Shown here: in pieces, positions 1 to 6,299 of the stretch | Position numbering within the stretch: position 1 is the stretch's first letter | Layout: the number at the start of each line of letters is the position of its first letter | NCBI GenBank assembly: GCA_945788155.1 | Contig: CALZKX010000010.1 | Coordinates: 1 to 6,889 of the forward strand | Reading direction: 5' to 3' | From: an uncultured Flavobacteriaceae bacterium | GTDB taxonomy: Bacteria; Bacteroidota; Bacteroidia; Flavobacteriales; Flavobacteriaceae | DNA length: 6,889 nt | The notes under the pieces: generated by a model | Told to the model about the DNA's origin: nothing | What the model saw: only the letters and a program-made list of their open reading frames with translations | The model's database searches: none | Made by a program: the position numbers and the translations under genes

Positions 1-53
1 AATTTTAACCAATAAACACATAAATTTGTTGCTATACAACCAACCTTTAACCA

Positions 54-800
54 ATGATAAAATTCTTTAGAAAAATTAGACAAAATTTACTTTCAGAAGG
101 GAAAACAGGAAAATATTTTAAATACGCTGTTGGTGAAATTGTGCTTGTTGTTATTGGGATTCTCATTGCTTTATATATAAATAATTGGAACCTGAATAGG
201 CTACAAGAAATAGATGAATTGAAATCACTTAAATTTTTAAAAGCAGAGTTTGAAAATAATATTCTAAAATTTGACAAAAATCAAAATCTGCAGAAAAAAC
301 GATTGGATGCAATAAACGAAATATTATTTGCAGATTTATCTCGCAACGATCTCAATGAGATTGATTCTTTGTACAAACTTGCTTTTTATAGTTGGACATA
401 CAACCCTTCTTTTAGTACATACAATTCGCTTGTGTCTTCAGGTAAAATAAACCAGTTTTCAAATGATTCTCTAAAAATAAGATTGTCGAAGTTAAAGGAT
501 TTAGTGACAGACTATCAAGAGGATGAAGAAAATCTTTGGAATCATTCTAAAGATTATCTATTTACACAAGAAATATTCGATCCCAAAATACCATCAGAAA
601 CAAAATTTAATTTACGCTCAAGAGATTCAATTGAAGAATCAAATGATAAACTACTGTATCTTGAAATATTTAGCAACCCTGAATACAGAAATAAACTGGC
701 ATTGGCAATACTTCACCTAGAATTGATTAGAGACGAGGGAGTGGTTTTAAAAAAGGAGTTGGTGGAATTATATAATATTATTGCTGATAATGTAAAGTAG
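54..800 (+). CDS. DUF6090-family membrane-anchored protein, function unknown
   Basis: A 248-residue protein with a basic N-terminus (IKFFRKIRQNLL), a conserved GKYFKYAVGEIVLVVIGI stretch and one membrane helix at about residues 27-43, ending in ALYINNWN. That layout, short cytoplasmic start then one helix then a mostly charged, helical C-terminal domain (residues 45-248), is what I know of the Bacteroidota family DUF6090, and the length is typical. The C-terminal part contains no catalytic motif I recognise; it is rich in Lys, Asp, Glu and Leu and may be partly coiled-coil (about 55-95). Membrane anchoring is well supported; role unknown. The ATG at 54 is chosen because the conserved family start follows at once. 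It is separated from the next gene by 520 bases, so it is probably transcribed alone. No Shine-Dalgarno site is visible, as is usual in this phylum. Confidence 0.85.
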   Translation: MIKFFRKIRQNLLSEGKTGKYFKYAVGEIVLVVIGILIALYINNWNLNRLQEIDELKSLKFLKAEFENNILKFDKNQNLQKKRLDAINEILFADLSRNDLNEIDSLYKLAFYSWTYNPSFSTYNSLVSSGKINQFSNDSLKIRLSKLKDLVTDYQEDEENLWNHSKDYLFTQEIFDPKIPSETKFNLRSRDSIEESNDKLLYLEIFSNPEYRNKLALAILHLELIRDEGVVLKKELVELYNIIADNVK

Positions 801-929
801 AAATAACAAAATCTAAACAAAAATTAACAGAAAATAATTTCACCTTAACAGTTGGCTGGCATTTAATATAAAAACAAGACTCTGTTTTATTACCATTATA
901 CAACACCTACCCCAAGTTGGCAATTAATA

Positions 930-942
930 TGTGCTTCGCACA
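930..942. repeat. Perfect hairpin with GCTTCGC core
   Basis: TGTGC-TTC-GCACA is a perfect 5-base stem with a 3-base loop. The same GCTTCGC core recurs at 6827-6833 inside GAGC-TTC-GCTC near the right edge. From memory, short hairpins with a CTTCGC core are common in intergenic DNA of Bacteroidota; whether these two copies belong to one family cannot be decided here. It is enclosed by the TACCATT/AATGGTA inverted pair (891-897, 952-958), which suggests a larger folded element of about 70 bases. Confidence 0.5.
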
Positions 943-1000
943 AACCAATGCAATGGTATGCAAAACTAAAAACTGCTTTGCTAGAGCTTATAAATTTTAA

Positions 1001-1032
1001 AAAAGCTGCATCAAATACATGAAGCAGCTTTT
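1001..1032. terminator. Intrinsic terminator candidate, possibly bidirectional
   Basis: Arms AAAAGCTGC (1001-1009) and GCAGCTTTT (1024-1032) are a perfect 9-base inverted repeat with a 14-base loop. On the plus strand the stem ends in four T; read on the minus strand the stem is followed by a run of six T, which is stronger. It lies 200 bases after the stop of the DUF6090 gene and ahead of the lipoprotein gene, so it would end transcription from the left. No minus-strand gene is visible that would need it. The AT-rich ends of the stem are typical of terminators in low-GC genomes. Confidence 0.65.
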
Positions 1033-1320
1033 AAAAAATGGTCCTTCTTAATTAATAGCAAATGTTTCTTTTTAGTGATACGAATCTCACGTATTTAATT
1101 TATGTTTCATTCTAAATTAGTACAAACCAATTATTATAATACAAATCTCGTACCAATAGTTTAATTTTCCAATCGGTTAATACAAATTAAAGTGCGATTC
1201 ATCGAAAAGTAATACTATAATTAAGAACTACCAACATTAATTATATATTCTGTTTATATGCAATACTAATGATTAAGGCAATATTTAGTAAATTAGCTAT
1301 AAAACTAACTAACAGCTAAA

Positions 1321-1818
1321 ATGAAATTATTAAAACTACTTTTTGTATTCCTATTATTAAATTCGTGTGAATCAAAACAATCTATATCACCAAGATTTAA
1401 CCACGTAATGCTTAGTGTTACTGATTTAGACGCATCTATAAAATTTTACACTACTGGATTTGATTTACAAGTAACTAATACATTAAAAAAAATTGAAGTT
1501 TTTAATGAGGATGGCAGTACTATTAGTCGAGATGTAAACATGGCTTTCTTAAAATTTCCAGGACAAAATTTTGTGTTAGAATTATCGGAAGCCCCAGGTA
1601 TAATTGCAGAAAATCCATCACCATTTTATCAACATCTAGGTGTAGATGTGCTAAATATTGAAAGCGCTTTTAATCGCCTAAAAAATATTGGTGCCGAAGT
1701 GTTAGTTCCTATTAGATTGGTAAAGGCGGATGGTGTTGAAGCAAAACAAGCTTTTTTCAAAGGACCAAATGGAGAACCTGTTGAACTCATGGAAATAATT
1801 TCAGGCAATTTTAAATAA
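1321..1818 (+). CDS. Predicted lipoprotein with VOC (glyoxalase-like) domain
   Basis: A 165-residue protein that begins with a short lipoprotein signal: Lys2 and Lys5, a hydrophobic core at residues 6-13, then lipobox LNSC with Cys16 as the expected lipidated residue. The rest is a single vicinal-oxygen-chelate domain of two beta-alpha-beta-beta-beta modules, starting at FNHVMLSVTDLDASIKFY and closing with GPNGEPVELMEI. His28, Glu87, His105 and Glu155 fall where the family's four metal ligands sit, so a divalent-metal enzyme such as a lyase, isomerase or dioxygenase relative is plausible. The substrate cannot be told from sequence. Attachment to a periplasm-facing membrane is inferred from the lipobox. 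It lies 28 bases before the AhpD-like gene on the same strand, so the two are probably co-transcribed. Classical cytosolic glyoxalase I is unlikely given the signal peptide. Confidence 0.85.
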   Translation: MKLLKLLFVFLLLNSCESKQSISPRFNHVMLSVTDLDASIKFYTTGFDLQVTNTLKKIEVFNEDGSTISRDVNMAFLKFPGQNFVLELSEAPGIIAENPSPFYQHLGVDVLNIESAFNRLKNIGAEVLVPIRLVKADGVEAKQAFFKGPNGEPVELMEIISGNFK

Positions 1819-1846
1819 CCTATCAACAATCACATAATACGTTAAG

Positions 1847-2452
1847 ATGAGCTGGATACATGTTATTCCATTTGAGGAAGCTACAGGAAAACTAAAACAG
1901 ATTTATAAAAAAATAAAGGGACCTAACAACCAAATTGATAATGTATTGGGCATACACAGTTTGCGACCACACACTTTAGTTGGACATATGAGTTTGTATA
2001 AAAACACCTTGCATCATAGCAATAACACCTTCCCAAACTGGTTGTTGGAATTATTAGGTACTTATACAAGTTATATTAATAAATGTGAGTATTGCTACGA
2101 ACACCATTTTGCTGGGATGAAACGTTTTTTAAACAATCATGAAAAAGCGGCTAAATTAAGACACCATATAGAACATAACTCCTTAGCCAAATATCTTTCA
2201 GAAAAGGAATATGCGCTTATAGATTATGCACAAAAATTAACGTTAGAAGCAGATACGCTTTCTAAAACGGCTATTAATTATCTAAAGAGTTTAGGATATG
2301 ATGATGGTGAAATATTGGAAGTAAATCAAGTAGTTGCTTACTTTAACTATGCCAACCGGACGGTTATGGGTTTAGGTGTGAATACAAATGGTGAGGTATT
2401 AGGCTTATCACCAAGTAATAAGGATAACGAGAGTGCTTGGAAGCATCAATAG
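1847..2452 (+). CDS. AhpD-like / carboxymuconolactone decarboxylase-family peroxidase-related protein
   Basis: A 201-residue all-helical protein of the AhpD-like superfamily, of the length of the 'uncharacterised peroxidase-related enzyme' group. The redox motif CEYCYEHH gives Cys80, Cys83 and His87, and Glu68 lies 12 residues before Cys80, matching the spacing of AhpD Glu118-Cys130-Cys133-His137. The AhpD His132 position is Tyr82 here. AhpD uses the two cysteines to reduce hydroperoxides or pass electrons to AhpC; a similar thiol-based role is likely, but the partner is not in the window. No signal peptide is seen, so it should be cytoplasmic, unlike the lipoprotein encoded just upstream. 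Its stop codon lies three bases from the stop of the convergent acyltransferase gene. Family assignment is firm, substrate unknown. Confidence 0.85.
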   Translation: MSWIHVIPFEEATGKLKQIYKKIKGPNNQIDNVLGIHSLRPHTLVGHMSLYKNTLHHSNNTFPNWLLELLGTYTSYINKCEYCYEHHFAGMKRFLNNHEKAAKLRHHIEHNSLAKYLSEKEYALIDYAQKLTLEADTLSKTAINYLKSLGYDDGEILEVNQVVAYFNYANRTVMGLGVNTNGEVLGLSPSNKDNESAWKHQ

Positions 2453-2455
2453 TAG

Positions 2456-2998
2456 TTAAGAATTTTCAGGAATTTTACCCTTAACACCTTTAAAAAAGGA
2501 GCGCATGAATTTAAAATCTGCTTCTTTGTCATCGGTCGTATAAAAGGGTTCAGAAATTTTGTTTTGTTTGTTTTCAAAATCCAATGCAATCATCACAATT
2601 GGCACCTTGGCAGTTTTTGCTATATAATAGAATCCTGTTCGCCATGTATCAACTTTTTTTCGGGTGCCTTCTGGCGACATTGCCATTCTAAATACATCAC
2701 GATCATGAAACAACTTAGCAATAGTTTCTACTTGATTACTGTTTTCATGACGTTGTACTGGAGCACCACCCAAAGCTCTAAAAATCCAGCCGTAAGGAAA
2801 TTTAAACAGACTGCTTTTACCAACAAAATTGGTTTTTACCCTTAACACAGATCTAAGCAATATGCCAATTGGGAAGTCTAACCAGTGTGTGTGTGGTGCA
2901 GCAATGATCACTGCTTTTTTAACACTATCAAAATCACTAAACCCTACTGCTCTCCAGCCTAATATTTCATGATATATAAATTTTGACAACCAACGCAT
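2456..2998 (-). CDS. PlsC-like 1-acylglycerol-3-phosphate acyltransferase family protein
   Basis: A 180-residue acyltransferase of the PlsC/AGPAT superfamily. Block I is HTHWLD (His36 and Asp41, the HX4D catalytic pair), block II is GGAPVQR (77-83), block III is SPEGTR (108-113), and a block IV-like VPIVMIALDF follows at 132-141. These bind and transfer acyl chains from acyl-ACP or acyl-CoA to a lipid hydroxyl. The protein is shorter than E. coli PlsC (about 245 residues) and shows no clear N-terminal membrane helix, so it may be peripheral or may use an acceptor other than lysophosphatidic acid. It is the last gene of the leftward operon; its ATG follows the stop of the dehydrogenase gene after a single base, implying translational coupling. 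A housekeeping phospholipid role and an LPS or aminolipid role both remain possible. Confidence 0.85.
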   Translation of the reverse strand: MRWLSKFIYHEILGWRAVGFSDFDSVKKAVIIAAPHTHWLDFPIGILLRSVLRVKTNFVGKSSLFKFPYGWIFRALGGAPVQRHENSNQVETIAKLFHDRDVFRMAMSPEGTRKKVDTWRTGFYYIAKTAKVPIVMIALDFENKQNKISEPFYTTDDKEADFKFMRSFFKGVKGKIPENS

Positions 2999-2999
2999 A

Positions 3000-4082
3000 C
3001 TACATTTTTTGGTATAAATCTTTTAGTTTTTCTCGTGTAATTATTTTTTTCCAGTCTTTACCCAAGGCGTTTTCCCAAAGAGGTTCCAAGTTTAGAGCAA
3101 CATCTATCATGGTGTCATAATGATGATCGTCTAATTGCGAACAGATGCCTTGTGGAAGTTTAATATTATGCTTTTGTATCATTTTTTTAAATAAGGCAAC
3201 ACCTTCTGGATAAAACGTTTCCAAATGATTAAATACAATGCAATTACCAATACCATGCTTTGTTCCTAATAAATAAGATAAACCATAGCTCATAGCGTGC
3301 GCAACACCTACTTGAGAATATGCAATACTCATACCTCCATGCCATGAAGCCATCATTAACTTATCTTGAGATTGTTCTATAGACAACTTACTTTTAACAA
3401 AAACCTCATTACAAAGGTCATAAGCTTTTTCTCCATAACTTTGGCTAAAAGCGTTTAAATACGTGCCATTAAGCGATTCTATACAATGTATATAACAATC
3501 CATTCCTGTATAAAACCATTGGTTTTTTGGAACATCTTTGGTGAGTTCAGGATCCAAAACTACTTGATTAAAAGGTGTATAATCACTATTAATGCCTAAT
3601 TTTTTATGCGGTCCAGTTAAGACAGTGGTTCGAGATACTTCGGCTCCTGTTCCAGAAATTGTCGGAATACCAACATGATAAACAGCAGGGTTTTTAACTA
3701 AGTCCCAACCTTGATAATCACTCGCGCTTCCTTTGTTTGTTAGCATTATGGAAACTGCTTTTGCCAAATCCAGAATAGTGCCTCCACCAATCCCAATAAT
3801 ACCAGATGGTAGCTCTTTATGGGTTAAGATTAATTGCTCAACCAATTCGTCAACTTGTGAGGTTTTTGGTTCTTCATTTGCTGAAATAAATAAAACCTTG
3901 TCTTGATAAGACAACGGAATTCTTCTGGTTAACCAAATATTGCCTTTAAATACATCGTCAACCAAAAAAATAAAAGGAGCACTGCTGCTTAAACGCTTTG
4001 GGGCAATAATGTCGTTTAATTGATTAAAACTACCACGACCAAAAACAACTCTTGGTACCATTGGAAAATTTTTATAACTCAT
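3000..4082 (-). CDS. kdnB: Iron-containing alcohol dehydrogenase, KdnB-like (Kdo 8-oxidase)
   Basis: A 360-residue group III (iron-containing) alcohol dehydrogenase. The N-terminal half carries the nucleotide-binding signature IGIGGGTILDLAK (GGGT at 99-102), and the C-terminal helical half holds all four expected metal ligands: Asp195, His199, His262 and His276. The catalytic site therefore looks complete. KdnB of Shewanella oneidensis, a member of this family, oxidises the C8 hydroxyl of Kdo, after which the aminotransferase KdnA makes 8-amino-Kdo (Kdo8N). The KdnB assignment here rests on the FGRGSFNQL start, the length and the presence of kdsB in the same operon; it is inference, and a dehydrogenase for another alcohol is the alternative. 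No KdnA-type aminotransferase lies in the window. The 40-base gap upstream is the largest in the operon and could hold an internal start site, though none was recognised. Confidence 0.75.
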   Translation of the reverse strand: MSYKNFPMVPRVVFGRGSFNQLNDIIAPKRLSSSAPFIFLVDDVFKGNIWLTRRIPLSYQDKVLFISANEEPKTSQVDELVEQLILTHKELPSGIIGIGGGTILDLAKAVSIMLTNKGSASDYQGWDLVKNPAVYHVGIPTISGTGAEVSRTTVLTGPHKKLGINSDYTPFNQVVLDPELTKDVPKNQWFYTGMDCYIHCIESLNGTYLNAFSQSYGEKAYDLCNEVFVKSKLSIEQSQDKLMMASWHGGMSIAYSQVGVAHAMSYGLSYLLGTKHGIGNCIVFNHLETFYPEGVALFKKMIQKHNIKLPQGICSQLDDHHYDTMIDVALNLEPLWENALGKDWKKIITREKLKDLYQKM

Positions 4083-4122
4083 TCAAATTTCTTTTCTATT
4101 ATTAAACGTAATACTATAATTA

Positions 4123-4740
4123 TTAAAGGTTAAGATTTTTTTGAAATTCATCTACAAATAATCCAACATGGTAACCATCAACTAATGCATGATTAACTGA
4201 CAAAGCAACATTCATTGTTAAGCGCCCATCTTTTAGGTCTGCTTTACTAAAAGCAATTTTTGGAACCGAATCCTTTTGTCCAGATATTGGTTCTTTATGT
4301 CCAGAAAAATTTAACCAAGGTAATGCTGAACAATGTATGCAATCTAATCCATTTACTGGTGGATATAATTCAGCTGAATTTTCAATTCGGTGCTTTTCTT
4401 GTGCTATATTTTTTATAAAAACATTTAAATCATCATCGTAGTTAATAAATGAAAATCCAAATGTATTATCTAATCGCATTAAAGTAGCAGATGCATGAAT
4501 TACTTTATATACAACTATTTCATTATCAACGATTCTATATTTCAAATTTTCAACAGCATTTATTGCTTTCATACAATCATGTAAATACTTAGCAAAAAAG
4601 CTAATATTATGCGTTTTTGAAAATCTATATGCTTTTGTAACATCAAAAGGAATAGTTACAGCAAAATATGGATCTACTAAAGCGTCGAAATGTTTGAAAT
4701 GAGATTTTCTATTCCAAGTATTTATATCTATTGTTCTCAA
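4123..4740 (-). CDS. CatA-like acetyltransferase (chloramphenicol acetyltransferase fold)
   Basis: A 205-residue protein that aligns along its length with type A chloramphenicol acetyltransferases (about 213-219 residues), from the start (IDINTWNRKSHF) to the C-terminal catalytic motif NHALVDGYHVG. His184 matches the catalytic His195 and Asp188 the structural Asp199 of CAT III. The CAT Ser148, which stabilises the transition state, lies in NFDSF; here the segment is NFSGH (144-148), so glycine occupies that place with a serine one residue earlier. CatA-like relatives acetylate unknown acceptors, and the setting beside kdsB suggests a sugar or amino sugar rather than a drug. The gene starts with TTG one base after the stop of the HAD gene; no ATG is available before the conserved N-terminus. 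Drug resistance should not be inferred from the family name. Confidence 0.8.
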   Translation of the reverse strand: MRTIDINTWNRKSHFKHFDALVDPYFAVTIPFDVTKAYRFSKTHNISFFAKYLHDCMKAINAVENLKYRIVDNEIVVYKVIHASATLMRLDNTFGFSFINYDDDLNVFIKNIAQEKHRIENSAELYPPVNGLDCIHCSALPWLNFSGHKEPISGQKDSVPKIAFSKADLKDGRLTMNVALSVNHALVDGYHVGLFVDEFQKNLNL

Positions 4741-4741
4741 T

Positions 4742-5446
4742 TTATTTTAAAAATTTTAATATGTCTCCTAAACTAGTTACAGTTTTATAGGCTTTACCAT
4801 TTGTTTCTTCAACACTTACTTGTTCATGAGCCCAAGTAGTATGAAATGGTACATGAATGGCATGTGCTTTAATATTGACCAATGGTAAAATATCAGATTT
4901 TAATGAATTTCCAATCATTAAAAATTCTGAAGGGTTAATGTCTAAATGGTTTAACAATTTAGAATAGTTAGCTTCCTTTTTGTCACTTAATACTTCAATA
5001 TGGTGAAAATAATCGGTCAAGCCAGATTTTTCCAATTTACGTTCTTGGTCCAGTAAATCACCTTTTGTTGCTAATATTAGCCGATACTTTTTTGCCAAGG
5101 TTTTCAATACGTTTTCCACGTCATCCAACAATTTAACTGGTTGATTGATCATGGATTTTCCAATATTCAAGATTTTACCTAAGGTTTTATTTGTTACCGA
5201 ACCATTTGAAATTTCGATGGCAGATTCGACCATGGATAATACAAAGGCTTTTACACCATAACCATACAACTCCAAATTGTCCATTTCTTTTTTAAACAGC
5301 TCTTGGTCTATTTTGTTTGCAGTTTCGTAAGGGCTTAACAAACGAGCAAACTCTAACTCTGCTTCCCTAAAAAACGTTTCGTTTACCCAAAGTGTATCAT
5401 CGGCATCAAAGCCAATAACTTTTATGTTTTTATAATCTATTTCCAC
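4742..5446 (-). CDS. HAD-superfamily phosphatase-like hydrolase
   Basis: A 234-residue haloacid-dehalogenase-family hydrolase with an alpha-helical (C1-type) cap at about residues 22-95. Motif I is FDADDTLW (nucleophile Asp14, acid/base Asp16), motif II is LILATKGD (Thr127), motif III is Lys156 or Lys157 in SDKKEANY, and motif IV is IGNSLKSD (Asp185). Asn180 stands where many relatives have an acid, which is common in this subgroup. A sugar-phosphate or nucleotide phosphatase is likely; the substrate is unknown. It is not KdsC, which is shorter and has no such cap, although the operon setting makes a role in Kdo metabolism tempting. The start is GTG and overlaps the last ten bases of kdsB; no ATG lies upstream of motif I, so GTG is preferred. 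This points to translational coupling with kdsB. Confidence 0.85.
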   Translation of the reverse strand: MEIDYKNIKVIGFDADDTLWVNETFFREAELEFARLLSPYETANKIDQELFKKEMDNLELYGYGVKAFVLSMVESAIEISNGSVTNKTLGKILNIGKSMINQPVKLLDDVENVLKTLAKKYRLILATKGDLLDQERKLEKSGLTDYFHHIEVLSDKKEANYSKLLNHLDINPSEFLMIGNSLKSDILPLVNIKAHAIHVPFHTTWAHEQVSVEETNGKAYKTVTSLGDILKFLK

Positions 5447-6165
5447 AGTTTTTTTGCTCTTACCAAATCTTCAGGTGTGTCAATTTCTACGCCTTCAACA
5501 TTGGTTTCTACCATTTTAATTTTTTTTCCGTACTCCAAATAACGAATGCATTCAATCTTCTCGGTAGCTTCAATAAATTGCATTGGTAAATTGCTAAAAT
5601 CTATTAAAGCTTGTTTTTTAAATGCATAAATACCTTTATGTTTAAAATATCTTGCTCCTGCTTTTTTATCTCTTGGAAAAGGAATTGGGCTTCTCGAAAA
5701 ATAAAGTGCAAAGTTTCGTTGATCCACAATTACTTTTACCGTATTTGGGTTTGAAATTTCATCCCAATCTTTAATTTCTACCATTAAAGATGCCAAATCT
5801 ATCTCGTTGTTTGGGTCGTCATAAAATACATTAAGTACTTTTTCTAGACTAGAACGCTCAGTAAATGGTTCGTCACCTTGAACATTCACAACGATATCAC
5901 AATCTACTTCTTGTACAGCTTCGGCAATACGATCGCTGCCAGATTGATGTTCTTGTTTGCTCATAATCGCTTTCCCACCATGAGATGTTATTTCGTTGAA
6001 AATAATGTCACTATCGGTTACTACGTAAACCTCTTCAAATAAATTAGTAGCCACAGTAGCTTCGTAAGTACGAAGTATAACCGTTTTTCCTTCTAGGTCT
6101 TGCATTAATTTACCAGGAAATCGAGACGCACTGTAACGTGCTGGAATCATCGAAATTATTTTCAT
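5437..6165 (-). CDS. kdsB: 3-deoxy-manno-octulosonate cytidylyltransferase (CMP-Kdo synthetase)
   Basis: A 242-residue KdsB, the cytosolic enzyme that joins Kdo and CTP to give CMP-Kdo for the LPS inner core. Seen in order: the nucleotide-binding MIPARYSASRFPGK (6-19), the HQSGSDR segment (73-79), VNVQGDEP (93-100) with the metal- and substrate-binding acid Asp98, ALYFSRSPIPF (153-163), KHKGIY (175-180), and the closing EIDTPEDL (227-234) with Asp229. Length is normal and no motif is broken. Where E. coli-type enzymes read LEQLR, this one reads IECIR (204-208), a difference I believe is shared by flavobacterial relatives. With a KdnB-like dehydrogenase three genes downstream, Kdo8N could be the true substrate. 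It is the first gene of the five-gene leftward operon; the ATG at 6165 is immediately followed by the conserved start. Confidence 0.95.
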   Translation of the reverse strand: MKIISMIPARYSASRFPGKLMQDLEGKTVILRTYEATVATNLFEEVYVVTDSDIIFNEITSHGGKAIMSKQEHQSGSDRIAEAVQEVDCDIVVNVQGDEPFTERSSLEKVLNVFYDDPNNEIDLASLMVEIKDWDEISNPNTVKVIVDQRNFALYFSRSPIPFPRDKKAGARYFKHKGIYAFKKQALIDFSNLPMQFIEATEKIECIRYLEYGKKIKMVETNVEGVEIDTPEDLVRAKKLWK

Positions 6166-6276
6166 GTGTTATGTTCTATTGCCTTTAATTATGACATATA
6201 ACATCCAATTAATCTTTCTTTAATTTGGTTAAATTATAACTATGGATGTTTCATTTGGTTGCGTTTTCTCTAATTT

Positions 6277-6284
6277 CAAAAATA
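6277..6284 (-). promoter_or_regulatory. Candidate -7 element (TAnnTTTG) for the kdsB operon
   Basis: On the minus strand the word TATTTTTG matches the flavobacterial -7 consensus TAnnTTTG exactly. It lies in the 134-base gap between the DUF4126 stop and kdsB, and would give a leader of roughly 105 bases. The matching -33 TTTG was not found at the usual distance, so this is only a candidate. Confidence 0.35.
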
Positions 6285-6299
6285 CAGTTTTTAAAAGAT

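Larger units (their letters stand above)
801..1320. other. 520-base gene-less stretch with several inverted repeats
   Basis: No convincing coding region was seen on either strand. The left half holds short palindromes: AAAACA/TGTTTT at 871-876 and 883-888, a perfect TGTGC-TTC-GCACA hairpin at 930-942, and a wider pair TACCATT/AATGGTA at 891-897 and 952-958 that encloses that hairpin. A terminator-like hairpin follows at 1001-1032. The right half is very AT-rich and carries three related words TARTACAAAYY at 1118, 1137 and 1178. The promoter of the lipoprotein gene at 1321 should lie in this right half, but I found no clean TTTG/TAnnTTTG pair on the plus strand. The left half could be a decayed or repeat-derived intergenic element. 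Confidence 0.7.

Noticed and set aside
47..277. Minus-strand open frame of 76 codons
   Set aside because: It is antisense to the conserved membrane segment of the DUF6090 gene and has no recognisable content.
845..904. Possible integron attC site after the DUF6090 gene
   Set aside because: An attC needs RYYYAAC at its left and GTTRRRY at its right. Here the order is GTT first and AAC last, neither core fits the consensus, and no integrase is in view.
2564..2845. Open plus-strand frame of 93 codons
   Set aside because: It is antisense to the PlsC-like gene, whose catalytic motifs are clear. The product has no recognisable domain.
4123..4740. Chloramphenicol resistance gene
   Set aside because: The fold and catalytic His match, but the Ser148 site is changed and the gene sits in a sugar-activation operon with no sign of transfer, so a resistance call is not supported.
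4742..5446. KdsC (Kdo-8-phosphate phosphatase)
   Set aside because: KdsC is a short HAD protein without a cap domain. This protein has a helical cap of about 75 residues after motif I, so it belongs to another HAD subgroup.
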